From the NCBI GenBank assembly GCA_001312325.1, contig BBDJ01000035.1, forward strand, positions 1 to 56,663: a stretch of DNA of 56,663 nt, written 5' to 3'. The notes under the pieces are model-generated. The model saw only the letters and a program-made list of their open reading frames with translations. It was not told where the DNA came from and ran no database searches. The stretch is from Lysinibacillus pakistanensis. GTDB taxonomy: Bacteria > Bacillota > Bacilli > Bacillales_A > Planococcaceae. Made by a program: the position numbers and the translations under genes. Positions 9,719 through 20,844 of the stretch are shown here, in pieces; positions within the stretch are counted from its first letter, which is position 1, and every line of letters starts with the position of its first letter.

Positions 9719-9750
9719 AAGAGGTTGCCTTTAGAGAGGCGACCTCTTTT
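9719..9750. terminator. Terminator between rsmI and abrB
   Basis: Stem AAGAGGTTGCCT/AGGCGACCTCTT with one wobble pair and a TTAGAG loop, followed by T residues. Upstream A residues let it serve the converging abrB transcript as well. Confidence 0.8.
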
Positions 9751-9834
9751 GTATATTTAACCAAGTTGGGAATTATGTTTTTTTTATTAATTATAAATGT
9801 TTAAATTGATAATAATTGTAAAAAAATAGTACCC

Positions 9835-10186
9835 TTAAAATGTGAAAGGTCTGACATGGACATTATAAGGGTCTCCTAATTTGGGTATATTAAAAACTAA
9901 GTCATTTATTTTTTTTAAGTTATTTTGAATTTCTTTCACTAACATTTCTGCGCCTTCTGGACTTAAAATTAATTTGCCTCCAACTAGACGGAAGTTATCA
10001 TCAGATACTTCGCCAGTAACTGCACATGTCATGTTAGGCATATATTTTTTTTAAGATGATTTTATCATCATCCACATAGATTTCTAAAGCATCCTTTTCA
10101 GCAATACCTAAAGTACGGCGTAGTTCGATAGGAATTACTACACGACCTAACTCATCGACTTTACGAACAATTCCTGTTGATTTCAT
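9835..10186 (-). CDS. abrB: Transition-state regulator AbrB (frameshifted)
   Basis: DNA-binding global regulator that represses stationary-phase and sporulation genes during growth. The N-terminal swapped-hairpin AbrB domain reads MKSTGIVRKVDELGRVVIPI. ATG is at 10186-10184 with AGGAGG upstream. On the plus strand a T8 at 10045-10052 breaks the frame after ILKK; with seven it continues YMPNMTCAVTGEVSDD. A second T8 (9909-9916) probably also has one extra base. With seven, the protein stops at 9906 after EIQNNLKK (92 residues, the usual AbrB length), while as written it runs 23 codons further to 9835. The written C-terminal tail is therefore suspect. Confidence 0.92.
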
Positions 10187-10225
10187 AATTATTTTTCCTC
10201 CTAATGTTAAAAGTTATATTGGTAT

Positions 10226-10242
10226 TTCGTCAAATTTCGACA
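10226..10242 (-). promoter_or_regulatory. Tandem Spo0A boxes in the abrB leader
   Basis: On the minus strand TGTCGAA (10242-10236) and TGACGAA (10232-10226) lie one helical turn apart, between the abrB promoter and its ribosome binding site. In B. subtilis Spo0A~P represses abrB through two such boxes in the same arrangement. Confidence 0.75.
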
Positions 10243-10263
10243 TAATTTCTTTGTCTGATAGTT

Positions 10264-10292
10264 ATCATACCAAGTAATGCCATAAACGTCAA
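10264..10292 (-). promoter_or_regulatory. Sigma-A promoter of abrB
   Basis: Minus-strand TTGACG (10292-10287), 17-base spacer, TATGAT (10269-10264). The predicted transcript starts about 75 bases before the abrB ATG and runs through both Spo0A boxes. Confidence 0.75.
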
Positions 10293-12517
<2,225 letters not shown>

Positions 12518-12530
12518 AGAATTTTTGGGG

Positions 12531-12562
12531 GCCTGCTGAATGTAAAAATTCAGCAGGCTTTT
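12531..12562 (+). terminator. Terminator after metS
   Basis: A perfect 11-bp stem GCCTGCTGAAT/ATTCAGCAGGC with a 6-base loop, then TTTT. The rest of the gap to tatD shows no clear element. Confidence 0.85.
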
Positions 12563-12769
12563 AAAATCTTTTAGCAATTCTCAGTAAGTATTATTTTAAG
12601 ATAATTTACAGGCGGGAAATTATGTATTTTTATAGGTAAATGGTAGTGAATAAGGCATTTAGGATTATGTGTAATGTCACAATACTAAATTGTTTGTAAT
12701 ATATTTGTAATACTTACGCAAAAAAAGAAATAATATTTTTTTAATAAAATCTATGTTAGGAGAATGACG

Positions 12770-13547
12770 ATGTTCATCGATACACATGTACACTTAAACG
12801 CAGATCAGTACACAGAAGATTTACAAGAGGTTATTGATAGAGCTCTTGAGGCAAAGGTAGAAACAATGGTTGTGGTTGGATTTGACCGAAAAACCATTGA
12901 AAAGACTATGCAACTGATTGAACAATATGATTTTGTTTATGGTGTCATAGGGTGGCACCCGGTTGATGCGATTGATTGTACACAAGAAGATTTGAATTGG
13001 ATTGAGGAATTAACAGCACATCCAAAAATAGTTGGTATTGGTGAAACTGGGTTGGACTACTATTGGGATAAATCTCCGAAGGATGTTCAACAAGCACTTT
13101 TCCGCAAGCAAATTCATTTAGCGCAAAAGGTGAATTTACCAATCATTATTCATAACAGGGATGCAACAGGGGATGTTGTACGAATTTTACGTGAAGAAAA
13201 TGCAGCATCTGTTGGAGGCGTTATGCATTGTTATAGTGGCAGTGTAGAAACAGCACATGAATGTATTGCTATGAATTTTATGATTAGCCTTGGTGGGCCG
13301 GTGACATTTAAAAATGCACGGATGCCCAAGGAAGTGGCGACAGAAATACCGTTAGAGCATTTGATGATTGAAACAGATGCACCGTATCTAGCGCCTCATC
13401 CATATCGAGGAAAGCGTAATGAACCAGCATTTGTGCCATTAGTGGCAGAAGAAATTGCGCGTTTAAAAGGGTTAACGATTGAGGAAATTGCACAGGTAAC
13501 AACAGCCAATGCGAAAAAAAATTTTTTTAGGATTGACGTTTAACTAG
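12770..13547 (+). CDS. tatD: TatD family metal-dependent deoxyribonuclease (YabD)
   Basis: TIM-barrel metallohydrolase of the TatD DNase family, cytoplasmic, probably acting in DNA quality control. Metal ligands are visible in DTHVHLNAD (residues 4-12), GETGLDYYW, IIHNRDA, MHCYSG and ETDAPYLAPHP. ATG 12770 is chosen because GGAG is 7 bases upstream; an ATG at 12764 is too close. The frame as written ends at 13543 with NFFRIDV. An A8 run (13514-13521) at the very end probably has one extra base. With seven, the C-terminus reads AKKIFLGLTFN and stops at 13547, giving 258 residues, which looks more like the family. Confidence 0.9.
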
Positions 13548-13620
13548 CTGAGATGCCTCCAATATTGGGTTTGTGGTTGGTCAAAATGGCGAAGTCAATT
13601 TTCTTAGAAATACTTTCGGG

Positions 13621-13649
13621 TTGACAGTGCCAAATCTAGTCCGTATAAT
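13621..13649 (+). promoter_or_regulatory. Consensus sigma-A promoter of yabE
   Basis: TTGACA (13621-13626), exactly 17 bases, TATAAT (13644-13649): a full consensus match, 29 bases before the yabE ATG. Transcription would start with a leader of about 20 bases holding AAGGAGG. Confidence 0.9.
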
Positions 13650-13677
13650 CCAACCTTGTATTAAGGAGGCGTTTTTC

Positions 13678-14891
13678 ATGTCAAATAATTCCATGAAAAA
13701 CTTGTTCTTAGGATCATTGAGGAGTAAGCAAACAGTGATAAGAATTATTTCACTTGTCCTGTTTGTATCTGTAATTTCATTTGTACTTTATCAAGGTACT
13801 AAACAAACCGTAACGCTTGAAGCAAACGGAGAAAAAAAATCGAAGTAGCAACACATGCCAAAACTGTAGAACAATTATTACAAGATCAAAATATAGACAT
13901 AGCAGAGCATGACAAAATATCACCCTCTCTGAACACCAAAATTGTTAATGGATTAGCAATTTCATGGGAACAGGCAAAAGAAGTAACCATTTCAGTTGAT
14001 GGAAATCAGTCAAAAGTTTGGACAACTGAAACACTAGTGAAAGACATTTTGAAAGAAGCGAATATTCAAGTATCTGAGCACGACTCTTTAGTACAAGGTC
14101 TGGATACAAAAGTAGGAGCAGATAACAAAATTGATATTCAAAAAGCGTTTCCAGTAGCTCTTGTCGATGGTGTAAAAGAAAGACAAGTATGGTCCACTTC
14201 GACTACGGTCGCTAACTTTTTAAAACAACAAGGAATTCAGCTTAATGAATTCGATCGTGTCGAAAATAACCTCGAGGACGTTCTTACTCCGAAGAGTAAA
14301 ATCACAGTAGTTCGCGTAGAAAAGGTTATCGATGTAGTGGAAGACTCTTTAGATTTCGCAGTTGAAAAGAAGCAAGATGCTTCGTTGCAGAAGGGCAAAC
14401 AAAAAGTAATGACAACGGGCGAGAAAGGTTCTATTTCTCGAACGTTTGAAGTCGTGAAAGAAAATGGTAAAGAGGTAGCTAGAAATCTAAAAACTGAAAA
14501 GGTTCTAAAGGAGCCGAAGAAGCAAGTGGTTGCAGTAGGTACTAAAACTGTTGTGGCAAGTGCAGCGACTGTATCACGTGGTTCAGCAGAGCCAGCTAAC
14601 GGTAAAGAATTTTACGTTACGGCAACAGCCTATACACCGTATTGTAAGGGATGTTCAGGTACATCTGCCACTGGCATTAATTTACGTTCAGGTGCTGGAT
14701 TAAAAGTAATTGCGGTAGATCCATCTGTTATTAAGCTTGGCTCAAAAGTATGGGTTGAAGGCTATGGAACAGCGGTTGCTGGGGATACTGGTGGCGCAAT
14801 TAAGGGTAATAAGATCGATATACTTGTACAATCTGATGCCCAAGCTAGTAAGTGGGGCGTAAAGAAAGTGCGTATAAAAGTATTAAATTAA
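13678..14891 (+). CDS. yabE: Secreted cell-wall protein YabE with G5 and 3D domains (frameshifted)
   Basis: Envelope protein resembling resuscitation-promoting-factor-like muralytic proteins. A single membrane segment (residues about 22-41) is followed by three DUF348 repeats (each with a V(D/E)G.....W.T-type core), a G5 region and a C-terminal 3D domain. The 3D domain shows the aspartates in VIAVDPSVIKLG, GDTGGAIKG and DILVQS. ATG 13678 has AAGGAGG. The frame breaks at A8 (13832-13839). Here either one A is missing (nine, giving EKKIEVATH) or two are extra, so it differs from the usual single gain. Corrected length is 403-404 residues. Its own consensus promoter suggests strong expression. 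Confidence 0.88.
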
Positions 14892-14932
14892 AAAAACTGT
14901 AAAATTAATCTAAAATGTTTTTCACTAATTGT

Positions 14933-14966
14933 AGCTTTCCTGTTTTGACTGGCGGGAAAGCTTTTT
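14933..14966 (+). terminator. Terminator after yabE
   Basis: Stem AGCTTTCC/GGAAAGCT with a 14-base loop and a five-T tail. Confidence 0.75.
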
Positions 14967-15108
14967 ATCTTTATTTAGTGGACAAAGTTTGTACCTTATA
15001 GGAAGAATGTAAATACTTTGTCCAAGGATACATAACCGTGTATTTCTGTACAATCAAACAGTGCAGTTGTAAAATGGTCTGAAGATAAGGTAGAAAAGAG
15101 GAGCCTTT

Positions 15109-15667
15109 TTGCAAATAAAAGAAATCATTGTGGTTGAAGGAAAAGATGATACAACTGCCATTAAAAGAGCTGTACATGCAGATACTATAGAAACAAATGG
15201 ATCAGCAATTTCTGAAGAAACGCTGAAGCGAATTCAGCATGCTCAGGATAAAAGAGGTGTCATCGTTTTTACTGATCCTGATTATCCGGGACGTCGAATT
15301 CGTGCAATTATAGAAGAGCGTGTGAAAGGGGTTAAGCATGCCTTCTTACCAAAAGCAAAAACAATTGCCAAAAACGGTAAAGGGCTTGGAATTGAGCACG
15401 CAGCAGATGAAGATATACGAAAGGCGCTCCAACAGGTCTATACGCCAAGTAGTATAGAGCCGATAACTGATGATATTACATTAGAGGATTTAATGACAGC
15501 ACGTTTAATTGGACATCCTCGTGCAAAATATCGTCGGGATCGTCTTGGGGAGCTATTGAATATTGGCGCAACAAATGGTAAGCAGCTTCACAAAAGATTA
15601 AAAATGTTTCAAATTACAGAACAGCAATTTGGTGCGGCTGTCGCACAGCTAGATCAGGAGGAAAACA

Positions 15668-15675
<8 letters not shown>
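15109..15675 (+). CDS. rnmV: Ribonuclease M5
   Basis: Matures 5S rRNA precursor in Bacillales. The N-terminal TOPRIM domain shows IIVVEGKDDT (catalytic Glu, residues 5-14) and FTDPDYPGRRIR (the DxD motif). The C-terminal part forms the DUF4093 extension. Start is TTG 15109, with AGAGGAG upstream. Intact at 188 residues. The last 8 bases overlap the rsmA start, so rnmV and rsmA are translationally coupled, as in B. subtilis. Confidence 0.93.
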
Positions 15676-16552
<877 letters not shown>

Positions 16553-16615
16553 GAAATTTTGTTAACATTTTTTTCTTACAAGTAAAAAAAACATAATTTT
16601 TCATAAAAAAATAAG

Positions 16616-16645
16616 TTGACAATATTTATTCAGGGCTGATAAAAT
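16616..16645 (+). promoter_or_regulatory. Upstream veg promoter
   Basis: TTGACA (16616-16621), 18-base spacer, TAAAAT (16640-16645). It is the first of two tandem promoters before veg. Confidence 0.65.
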
Positions 16646-16656
16646 ATTATATTTTG

Positions 16657-16685
16657 TTGACATTTTTGGGCGTATCGCTTATACT
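16657..16685 (+). promoter_or_regulatory. Main veg promoter
   Basis: TTGACA (16657-16662), 17-base spacer, TATACT (16680-16685). The veg promoter of B. subtilis is a classic strong sigma-A promoter, and this one is close to consensus too. Confidence 0.8.
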
Positions 16686-16710
16686 GTTTTGTAGTGAGGT
16701 GTAAGCGAAA

Positions 16711-16972
16711 ATGCCAAAAACTTTAGCGGACATTAAAAAGTCGTTGGATTGTCATTTGGGTAAACGTTTGCAGTTAAGAGCAAACGGAGGTCGCAAGAAA
16801 ACGGTCGAGTGTGCAGGGATATTACGTGAGACATATCGTGCTATCTTTGTAGTTGAGCTTGATCAAGAGGACAATACGTGCAAGCGCGTATCGTATAGCT
16901 ACACAGATATTTTAACTGAAGCAGTAGAGATTACTTTTTTTAGACGAAGCGAAGGCTGCTGTCGCAAAATAG
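16711..16972 (+). CDS. veg: Veg protein (frameshifted)
   Basis: Small, highly expressed protein of Bacillales that in B. subtilis stimulates biofilm genes through SinR/SlrR. The sequence [20 protein letters not shown] with GGRKK and [12 protein letters not shown] is characteristic. ATG 16711 has GTGAGGTG upstream. T7 (16935-16941) breaks the frame in VEITF. With six T it continues [10 protein letters not shown] to TAG 16970-16972, giving 86 residues, exactly family length. As written a spurious 19-codon extension runs into the terminator that follows, which supports the correction. Confidence 0.93.
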
Positions 16973-16998
16973 TTTCTAGTACTTATTTCTATATTTTG

Positions 16999-17035
16999 AA
17001 ACACTCATGTATGTTAAAAACTGCATGAGTGTTTT
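16999..17035 (+). terminator. Terminator after veg
   Basis: A perfect 11-bp stem AAACACTCATG/CATGAGTGTTT with a 14-base loop. Confidence 0.8.
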
Positions 17036-17048
17036 GCGTTTTTCGGGA

Positions 17049-17055
17049 CATACTA
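17049..17055 (+). promoter_or_regulatory. Possible sigma-G/F -10 element for sspF
   Basis: CATACTA fits the forespore -10 consensus 31 bases before the sspF start. The nearest good -35 (GCATG, 17023-17027) is 21 bases away, longer than the usual 17-18, so this is tentative. Confidence 0.35.
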
Positions 17056-17085
17056 AATTCGTCAGTTGTTAAAGGAGGAGTTTAT

Positions 17086-17268
17086 ATGCCTAGAAAAGGT
17101 ATCATGTCACCTCGATTAAAAGAAGAGATCGCAAAAGAGCTTGGATTTTATGATGTTGTGCAACGAGAAGGCTGGGGCGGCATTAAAGCTCGTGACGCTG
17201 GTAATATGGTTAAACGTGCCATAGAAATGGCTGAGCGAGCAAGTAATGAGCAAGACCAAAATAAGTAG
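17086..17268 (+). CDS. sspF: Small acid-soluble spore protein, SspF type
   Basis: DNA-binding protein of the alpha/beta SASP superfamily, made in the forespore and protecting spore DNA. The 60-residue sequence shows [37 protein letters not shown], matching the SspF branch. ATG 17086 lies behind AAAGGAGGAG. Position directly after veg is as in B. subtilis. Intact frame. Confidence 0.92.
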   Translation: MPRKGIMSPRLKEEIAKELGFYDVVQREGWGGIKARDAGNMVKRAIEMAERASNEQDQNK

Positions 17269-17362
17269 ACTATTTTTGCTAAAATAGCCAACTTATAAAA
17301 AAATAATTTCTTTTAGCAGGAATGGAATTTTTCTGCTGACACAACAACACAACTGACGAGAG

Positions 17363-17404
17363 AGAACCGTTACACCAAATAGGGGTATACGGTTCTTTTT
17401 TTTC
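17363..17404 (+). terminator. Terminator after sspF
   Basis: Stem AGAACCGT/ACGGTTCT with an 18-base loop and an eight-T tail. It lies in the 285-base gap before ispE. Confidence 0.75.
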
Positions 17405-17467
17405 CATTTTCGCTTTCCCATTATGGTAAAATAAAATGAATAATCTTGTACGTAAGATGATGGGTTG

Positions 17468-17500
17468 TTGCGAAAGCGAAGAGCTGAAGGAGCGCCAGCC
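17468..17500. repeat. Fragment of a Bacillales-type intergenic repeat
   Basis: TGCGAAAGCGAAG, then AGCTGAAGGAGCGCC. The 13-base TGCGAAAGCGAAG recurs exactly in the element after ctc (24274-24286). From memory, GCGAAAGCGAGCATCTGGAG-like segments are part of a widespread Bacillaceae intergenic repeat. Confidence 0.4.
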
Positions 17501-17553
17501 AATAATTGCGACAAAGCATAATTGATAAGTGTAGCTATAAGGGAGGAAGAAAG

Positions 17554-18420
17554 ATGCTTTATGTAAAGGCGCCTGCAAAAATAAATTTAACATTAGATGT
17601 ACTTTATAAAAGACCAGATAATTATCACGAAGTAGAGATGGTCATGACAACTGTCGATTTAGCAGATCGTATTAGTTTGGAATCCCGAGAAGATGGCACA
17701 ATAGAAATAATTTCTACTGATAATTTTGTGCCGAATGATCACCGTAATTTTGCTTATCAGGCAGCGCGTCTAATAAAAGATACATACGGCATTGGACAAG
17801 GTGTATCCATTACTATAGAAAAAGAAATACCAATTGCAGCAGGTCTTGCAGGGGGAAGTAGTGATGCAGCCGCTACACTAAAGGGGTTGAATGAGCTATG
17901 GAATTTAGGGTTATCCATTGATGAATTAGCTGAACTGGGTGCAAAAATTGGATCTGATGTTTCATTTTGTGTCTATGGTGGTACAGCATTAGCCACAGGG
18001 CGTGGGGAAAAGATTCAGGAGTTGCCTGCACCGCCAAACTGTTGGGTAGTCTTAGCTAAGCCTAAAATAGGTGTTTCTACTGCAGAAGTATATGGAGGAC
18101 TAAAGGTTGAAGGATTAGAGCATCCAAATACAAAGCAAATGATTCGTGCTATTGAAAGGGAAGATTATGAGCTACTATGTTCATCATTAGGGAATGTTTT
18201 GGAAACTGTAACATTTAAGCTACATCCAGAAGTAGTAATGTTAAAGGAACAGATGAAGCGCTTTGGAGCGGATGCAACATTGATGAGCGGAAGCGGTCCA
18301 ACAGTCTTTGGTCTAGTAGATAGCGAGGCTCGAGTAAGCCGCATTTATAATGGCTTACGTGGTTTTTGTGAAGAGGTATATGCTGTGCGTATTTTAGGTG
18401 AACGAAATACGCTTGCTTAA
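17554..18420 (+). CDS. ispE: 4-diphosphocytidyl-2-C-methyl-D-erythritol kinase
   Basis: GHMP kinase of the MEP isoprenoid pathway that phosphorylates CDP-ME. The ATP-binding glycine-rich motif [15 protein letters not shown] is at residues about 92-106. An N-terminal [12 protein letters not shown] and a C-terminal [10 protein letters not shown] are also present. ATG 17554 is chosen for GGGAGGAAG just upstream. Intact at 288 residues. The purR gene follows after about 56 bases, as in B. subtilis. Confidence 0.94.
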   Translation: MLYVKAPAKINLTLDVLYKRPDNYHEVEMVMTTVDLADRISLESREDGTIEIISTDNFVPNDHRNFAYQAARLIKDTYGIGQGVSITIEKEIPIAAGLAGGSSDAAATLKGLNELWNLGLSIDELAELGAKIGSDVSFCVYGGTALATGRGEKIQELPAPPNCWVVLAKPKIGVSTAEVYGGLKVEGLEHPNTKQMIRAIEREDYELLCSSLGNVLETVTFKLHPEVVMLKEQMKRFGADATLMSGSGPTVFGLVDSEARVSRIYNGLRGFCEEVYAVRILGERNTLA

Positions 18421-18476
18421 AACCGCAAATTTGTGTTAATTTTACCTATAAATATTCGTGTTTAGGAGAGGGTCGC

Positions 18477-19309
18477 ATGAAATGGAAGCGTAGTGAACGA
18501 CTAGTGGATATGACGTATTATTTACTAGAACATCCACATCAGCTGATCCCGCTAACTTATTTTTCTGAATTATATCAATCTGCAAAATCCTCCATTAGTG
18601 AAGATTTAACGATTGTAAAAGAAACTTTCGAAGAAAAAGGAATCGGGTTATTGATGACAGTTCCGGGCGCTGCAGGAGGAGTAAAGTATATTCCTAAAAT
18701 GTCCGAGGCTGAGGTACGTTTAGTGATTCAAGATTTAAAGGCAGAACTTGAGCATTCAGATCGTTTGTTACCAGGCGGTTATTTATTTATGACGGACTTA
18801 CTCGGCAATCCAGATCTGATTAATCGAGTTGGAAAAGTCTTTGCATCGGCATTGCTGATCAACAAATTGACGTTATTATGACTGTTGCCACAAAAGGGAT
18901 TTCTATTGCGCATGCTATAGCAAGACATTTAAATGTACCTGTTGTAGTAGTTAGAAGAGATAGTAAAGTAACAGAAGGTTCTACAGTCAGCATCAACTAT
19001 GTTTCTGGTTCTTCCAGAAGAATTCAGACAATGGTATTATCAAAAAGAAGTATGAAGAGTGGACAACGTGTACTAATTACGGATGACTTTATGAAAGTCG
19101 GTGGTACAATGAATGGCATGAAAAATTTACTAGAGGAATTTGATTGTCAGCTGGCAGGTATCGCAGTGCTTGTAGAAGCAGAGCATGCAGATGAAACTTT
19201 AGTAGATGATTATTATTCACTCGTTAAGCTTCACGAGGTCAACGAAAAAGACCGTACAATTGCATTAAGTGAAGGTAACTATTTTTCTAAAAGGGGACAT
19301 GACAAATGA
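18477..19309 (+). CDS. purR: Purine operon repressor PurR (frameshifted)
   Basis: Bacillus-type repressor of purine genes that senses PRPP. The N-terminal winged helix ([20 protein letters not shown], residues 1-75) is joined to a phosphoribosyltransferase-like domain with the PRPP loop [13 protein letters not shown] (residues about 200-212). ATG 18477 follows GGAGAGGG. One base is missing near 18852. The written frame reads [17 protein letters not shown], but adding a base gives [20 protein letters not shown]. The corrected protein has 277 residues. This is a loss in a short context, unlike the homopolymer gains. The stop overlaps the ridA ATG by 4 bases. Confidence 0.93.
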
Positions 19310-19680
19310 AAGTAGTAGCAACAACAAATGCACCAGCAGCAATCGGACCATATTCGCAAGGAATTATTATAAACGGCATGTTTTATAGCTCTGGCCAAAT
19401 CCCGTTAACGGCTACTGGTGAATTGGTAGAGGGTGATATTACTGTTCAAACAAATCAAGTGTTTGCTAACTTAAAAGCAGTATTAGAAGCTGCAGGTACA
19501 TCTTTAGAGCATGTTGTGAAAACAACAGTTTTTATGAAGGATATGAATGATTTTGTGGCAATGAATGAAGTATATGCATGTCACTTTGGTAATCATAAAC
19601 CTGCTCGCTCTGCGGTGGAGGTTGCACGCCTTCCAAAGGATGTAAAAGTAGAAATTGAAGTTATTGCCATCGTTAAATAA
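19306..19680 (+). CDS. ridA: Enamine/imine deaminase RidA (YabJ)
   Basis: Rid-family protein that hydrolyses reactive 2-aminoacrylate-type intermediates and, in B. subtilis, is linked to purine regulation. The sequence has AIGPYSQG near the N-terminus and [25 protein letters not shown] at the C-terminus, including the family's catalytic Arg. ATG 19306 overlaps purR. Intact, 124 residues, closing the purR-ridA operon before a strong terminator. Confidence 0.93.
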   Translation: MKVVATTNAPAAIGPYSQGIIINGMFYSSGQIPLTATGELVEGDITVQTNQVFANLKAVLEAAGTSLEHVVKTTVFMKDMNDFVAMNEVYACHFGNHKPARSAVEVARLPKDVKVEIEVIAIVK

Positions 19681-19692
19681 GAAACAAGAAAG

Positions 19693-19728
19693 CTCGCTAA
19701 AAGAACAATCTTTTAGCGAGTTTTTTTT
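19693..19728 (+). terminator. Terminator after ridA
   Basis: A perfect 11-bp stem CTCGCTAAAAG/CTTTTAGCGAG with a 6-base loop and an eight-T tail. Confidence 0.9.
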
Positions 19729-19821
19729 AGAGCTGACAAACAATTGTCAAAATTTACGTAAATTAGAGAAAATATTATATTGATAAGTATTCAAATTTTT
19801 TAGAAAATTTGATAGACTATG

Positions 19822-19849
19822 AAAAGGAAAATATTCGGTAATTAAGAAT
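19822..19849 (+). promoter_or_regulatory. Candidate sigma-H promoter of spoVG
   Basis: AAAAGGAAAA (19822-19831), then GAAT at 19846-19849 at about the right distance for the sigma-H pattern RnAGGAWWW...RnnGAAT. spoVG is a sigma-H gene in B. subtilis. Confidence 0.5.
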
Positions 19850-19893
19850 ATTATATTTTCATTTAGGCATCTAAGAAGAGAGGTGGTGAGAAA

Positions 19894-20196
19894 ATGGAAG
19901 TTACTGATGTAAGATTACGTCGTGTTCAGACGGATGGTCGCATGCGTGCGATTGCTTCCATTACACTCGATAATGAGTTTGTAGTTCATGATATCCGAGT
20001 AATTGATGGAAATACTGGTTTATTTGTAGCTATGCCAAGTAAACGAACGCCTGACGGAGAATTTAGAGATATAGCGCATCCGATTAATTCTACTACTCGT
20101 AATAAAATACAGGAGATTATTTTAAACGAGTATCATAATTCAAGCGAATCAGAAGAGGCCGATAAAGCTGAAGAATTAGAAGGAATTGGCGTTTAG
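19894..20196 (+). CDS. spoVG: SpoVG, septation and stationary-phase regulator
   Basis: Conserved 100-residue nucleic-acid-binding protein that in Bacillus affects asymmetric septation and spore cortex formation. It begins [24 protein letters not shown]. The middle has the conserved [20 protein letters not shown] and an acidic tail follows. ATG 19894 is behind AGAGAGGTGGTG. Intact. The gene lies between the purR-ridA terminator and an intergenic repeat, then glmU, as in B. subtilis but with the repeat inserted. Confidence 0.95.
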   Translation: MEVTDVRLRRVQTDGRMRAIASITLDNEFVVHDIRVIDGNTGLFVAMPSKRTPDGEFRDIAHPINSTTRNKIQEIILNEYHNSSESEEADKAEELEGIGV

Positions 20197-20213
20197 CAAG
20201 AAAAATACTATTG

Positions 20214-20345
20214 TTTATCTTCATTCAGCAAATGTTTTTTTGTATCGAAAGTAAAGCGGCAGATACAGAAGACTTCCACTCTACAGGTGGTGAGATGGGT
20301 GCCCAAACACCTACTGAATGAAGATAAAGCCTCCGGTGGAAGTCA
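20214..20345. repeat. Intergenic repeat element, copy A (5' part)
   Basis: About 130 bases sharing most of its sequence with 24083-24233. It contains a perfect 15-base inverted pair TTTATCTTCATTCAG (20214-20228) / CTGAATGAAGATAAA (20314-20328) and a 9-base pair GACTTCCAC (20271-20279) / GTGGAAGTC (20336-20344). The two pairs interleave, a pseudoknot-like topology. A hairpin TGTATC/GATACA (20241-20266) and AGGTG/CACCT lie between. There is no open frame. The remainder of the spoVG-glmU gap to 20843 is covered by the following entries. Confidence 0.65.
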
Positions 20346-20370
20346 CGGATTTTCAAAGGAATGAATAAAA

Positions 20371-20540
20371 GGATGTTAGCCTAAAATCTCCGCATCCTGC
20401 GAAAAACGGCTAACTGACCTGCATCGGTAAAAACGCCACGTCCTGTGGCATTATCGAAATGGTCGACATCGTGTGGCCCTCGTGCAGGCCTGGGCACAAT
20501 TCAAAATTCGGACGCAATTACACCAATGCGAAAATTGATC
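20371..20540. repeat. Structured segment unique to repeat copy A
   Basis: An insertion relative to copy B. GTTAGCC (20375-20381) can pair with GGCTAAC (20408-20414). Segment 20418-20488 folds as a three-way junction: CCTGCA/TGCAGG closes it, one arm is CGGTAA/TTATCG over GCCAC/GTGGC (loop at 20440-20444), and the second arm is 20461-20478. A tail from about 20494 again resembles copy B (AATTC, GGACGCA, ATGCGAAA). No coding frame. Confidence 0.55.
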
Positions 20541-20643
20541 AAAGTACCTGCTGTGTAAAGTGTGGAGCAATTAAAGGATTACACGATTTACCAAATCGCC
20601 TAACTGCCCCAAATTCAGCATATTACTGGTGAAAATAATTATT

Positions 20644-20675
20644 AAGAACTCTTCTAATTCGGAGAGTTCTTTTTA
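20644..20675 (+). terminator. Terminator upstream of glmU
   Basis: Stem AAGAACTCT/AGAGTTCTT with a 10-base loop and T tail. It ends transcription of spoVG and the repeat. Confidence 0.8.
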
Positions 20676-20751
20676 TTTTGTAAATAAGAGAAATGCGGTA
20701 GTTTATGGACATACATATAAACAATCGAGCATAAGGTGCATTTGATTTAGG

Positions 20752-20809
20752 AATTCATCTTTTTGTCAAGTCTACATACCTTGAAAATAGATGAATTTTG
20801 CTATATAGT
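20752..20809 (+). promoter_or_regulatory. glmU promoter with overlapping dyad
   Basis: TTGAAA (20781-20786), 17-base spacer, TATAGT (20804-20809). A nested inverted repeat overlaps it: AATTCATCT (20752-20760) with AGATGAATT (20789-20797), and TCAAG (20766-20770) with CTTGA (20780-20784). The 3' arms cover the -35 and spacer, so this could be an operator. Confidence 0.6.
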
Positions 20810-20844
20810 CATAAGAGAAAATGAGCGTATTGGAGGACTTACAG

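Noticed and set aside
20538..20632. Short frame with a CxxC pair (STCCVKCGAIKG) after the repeat
   Set aside because: No start codon or ribosome binding site, only about 30 codons, and the upstream sequence is closed by stops. I could not tie it to a transposase zinc ribbon.
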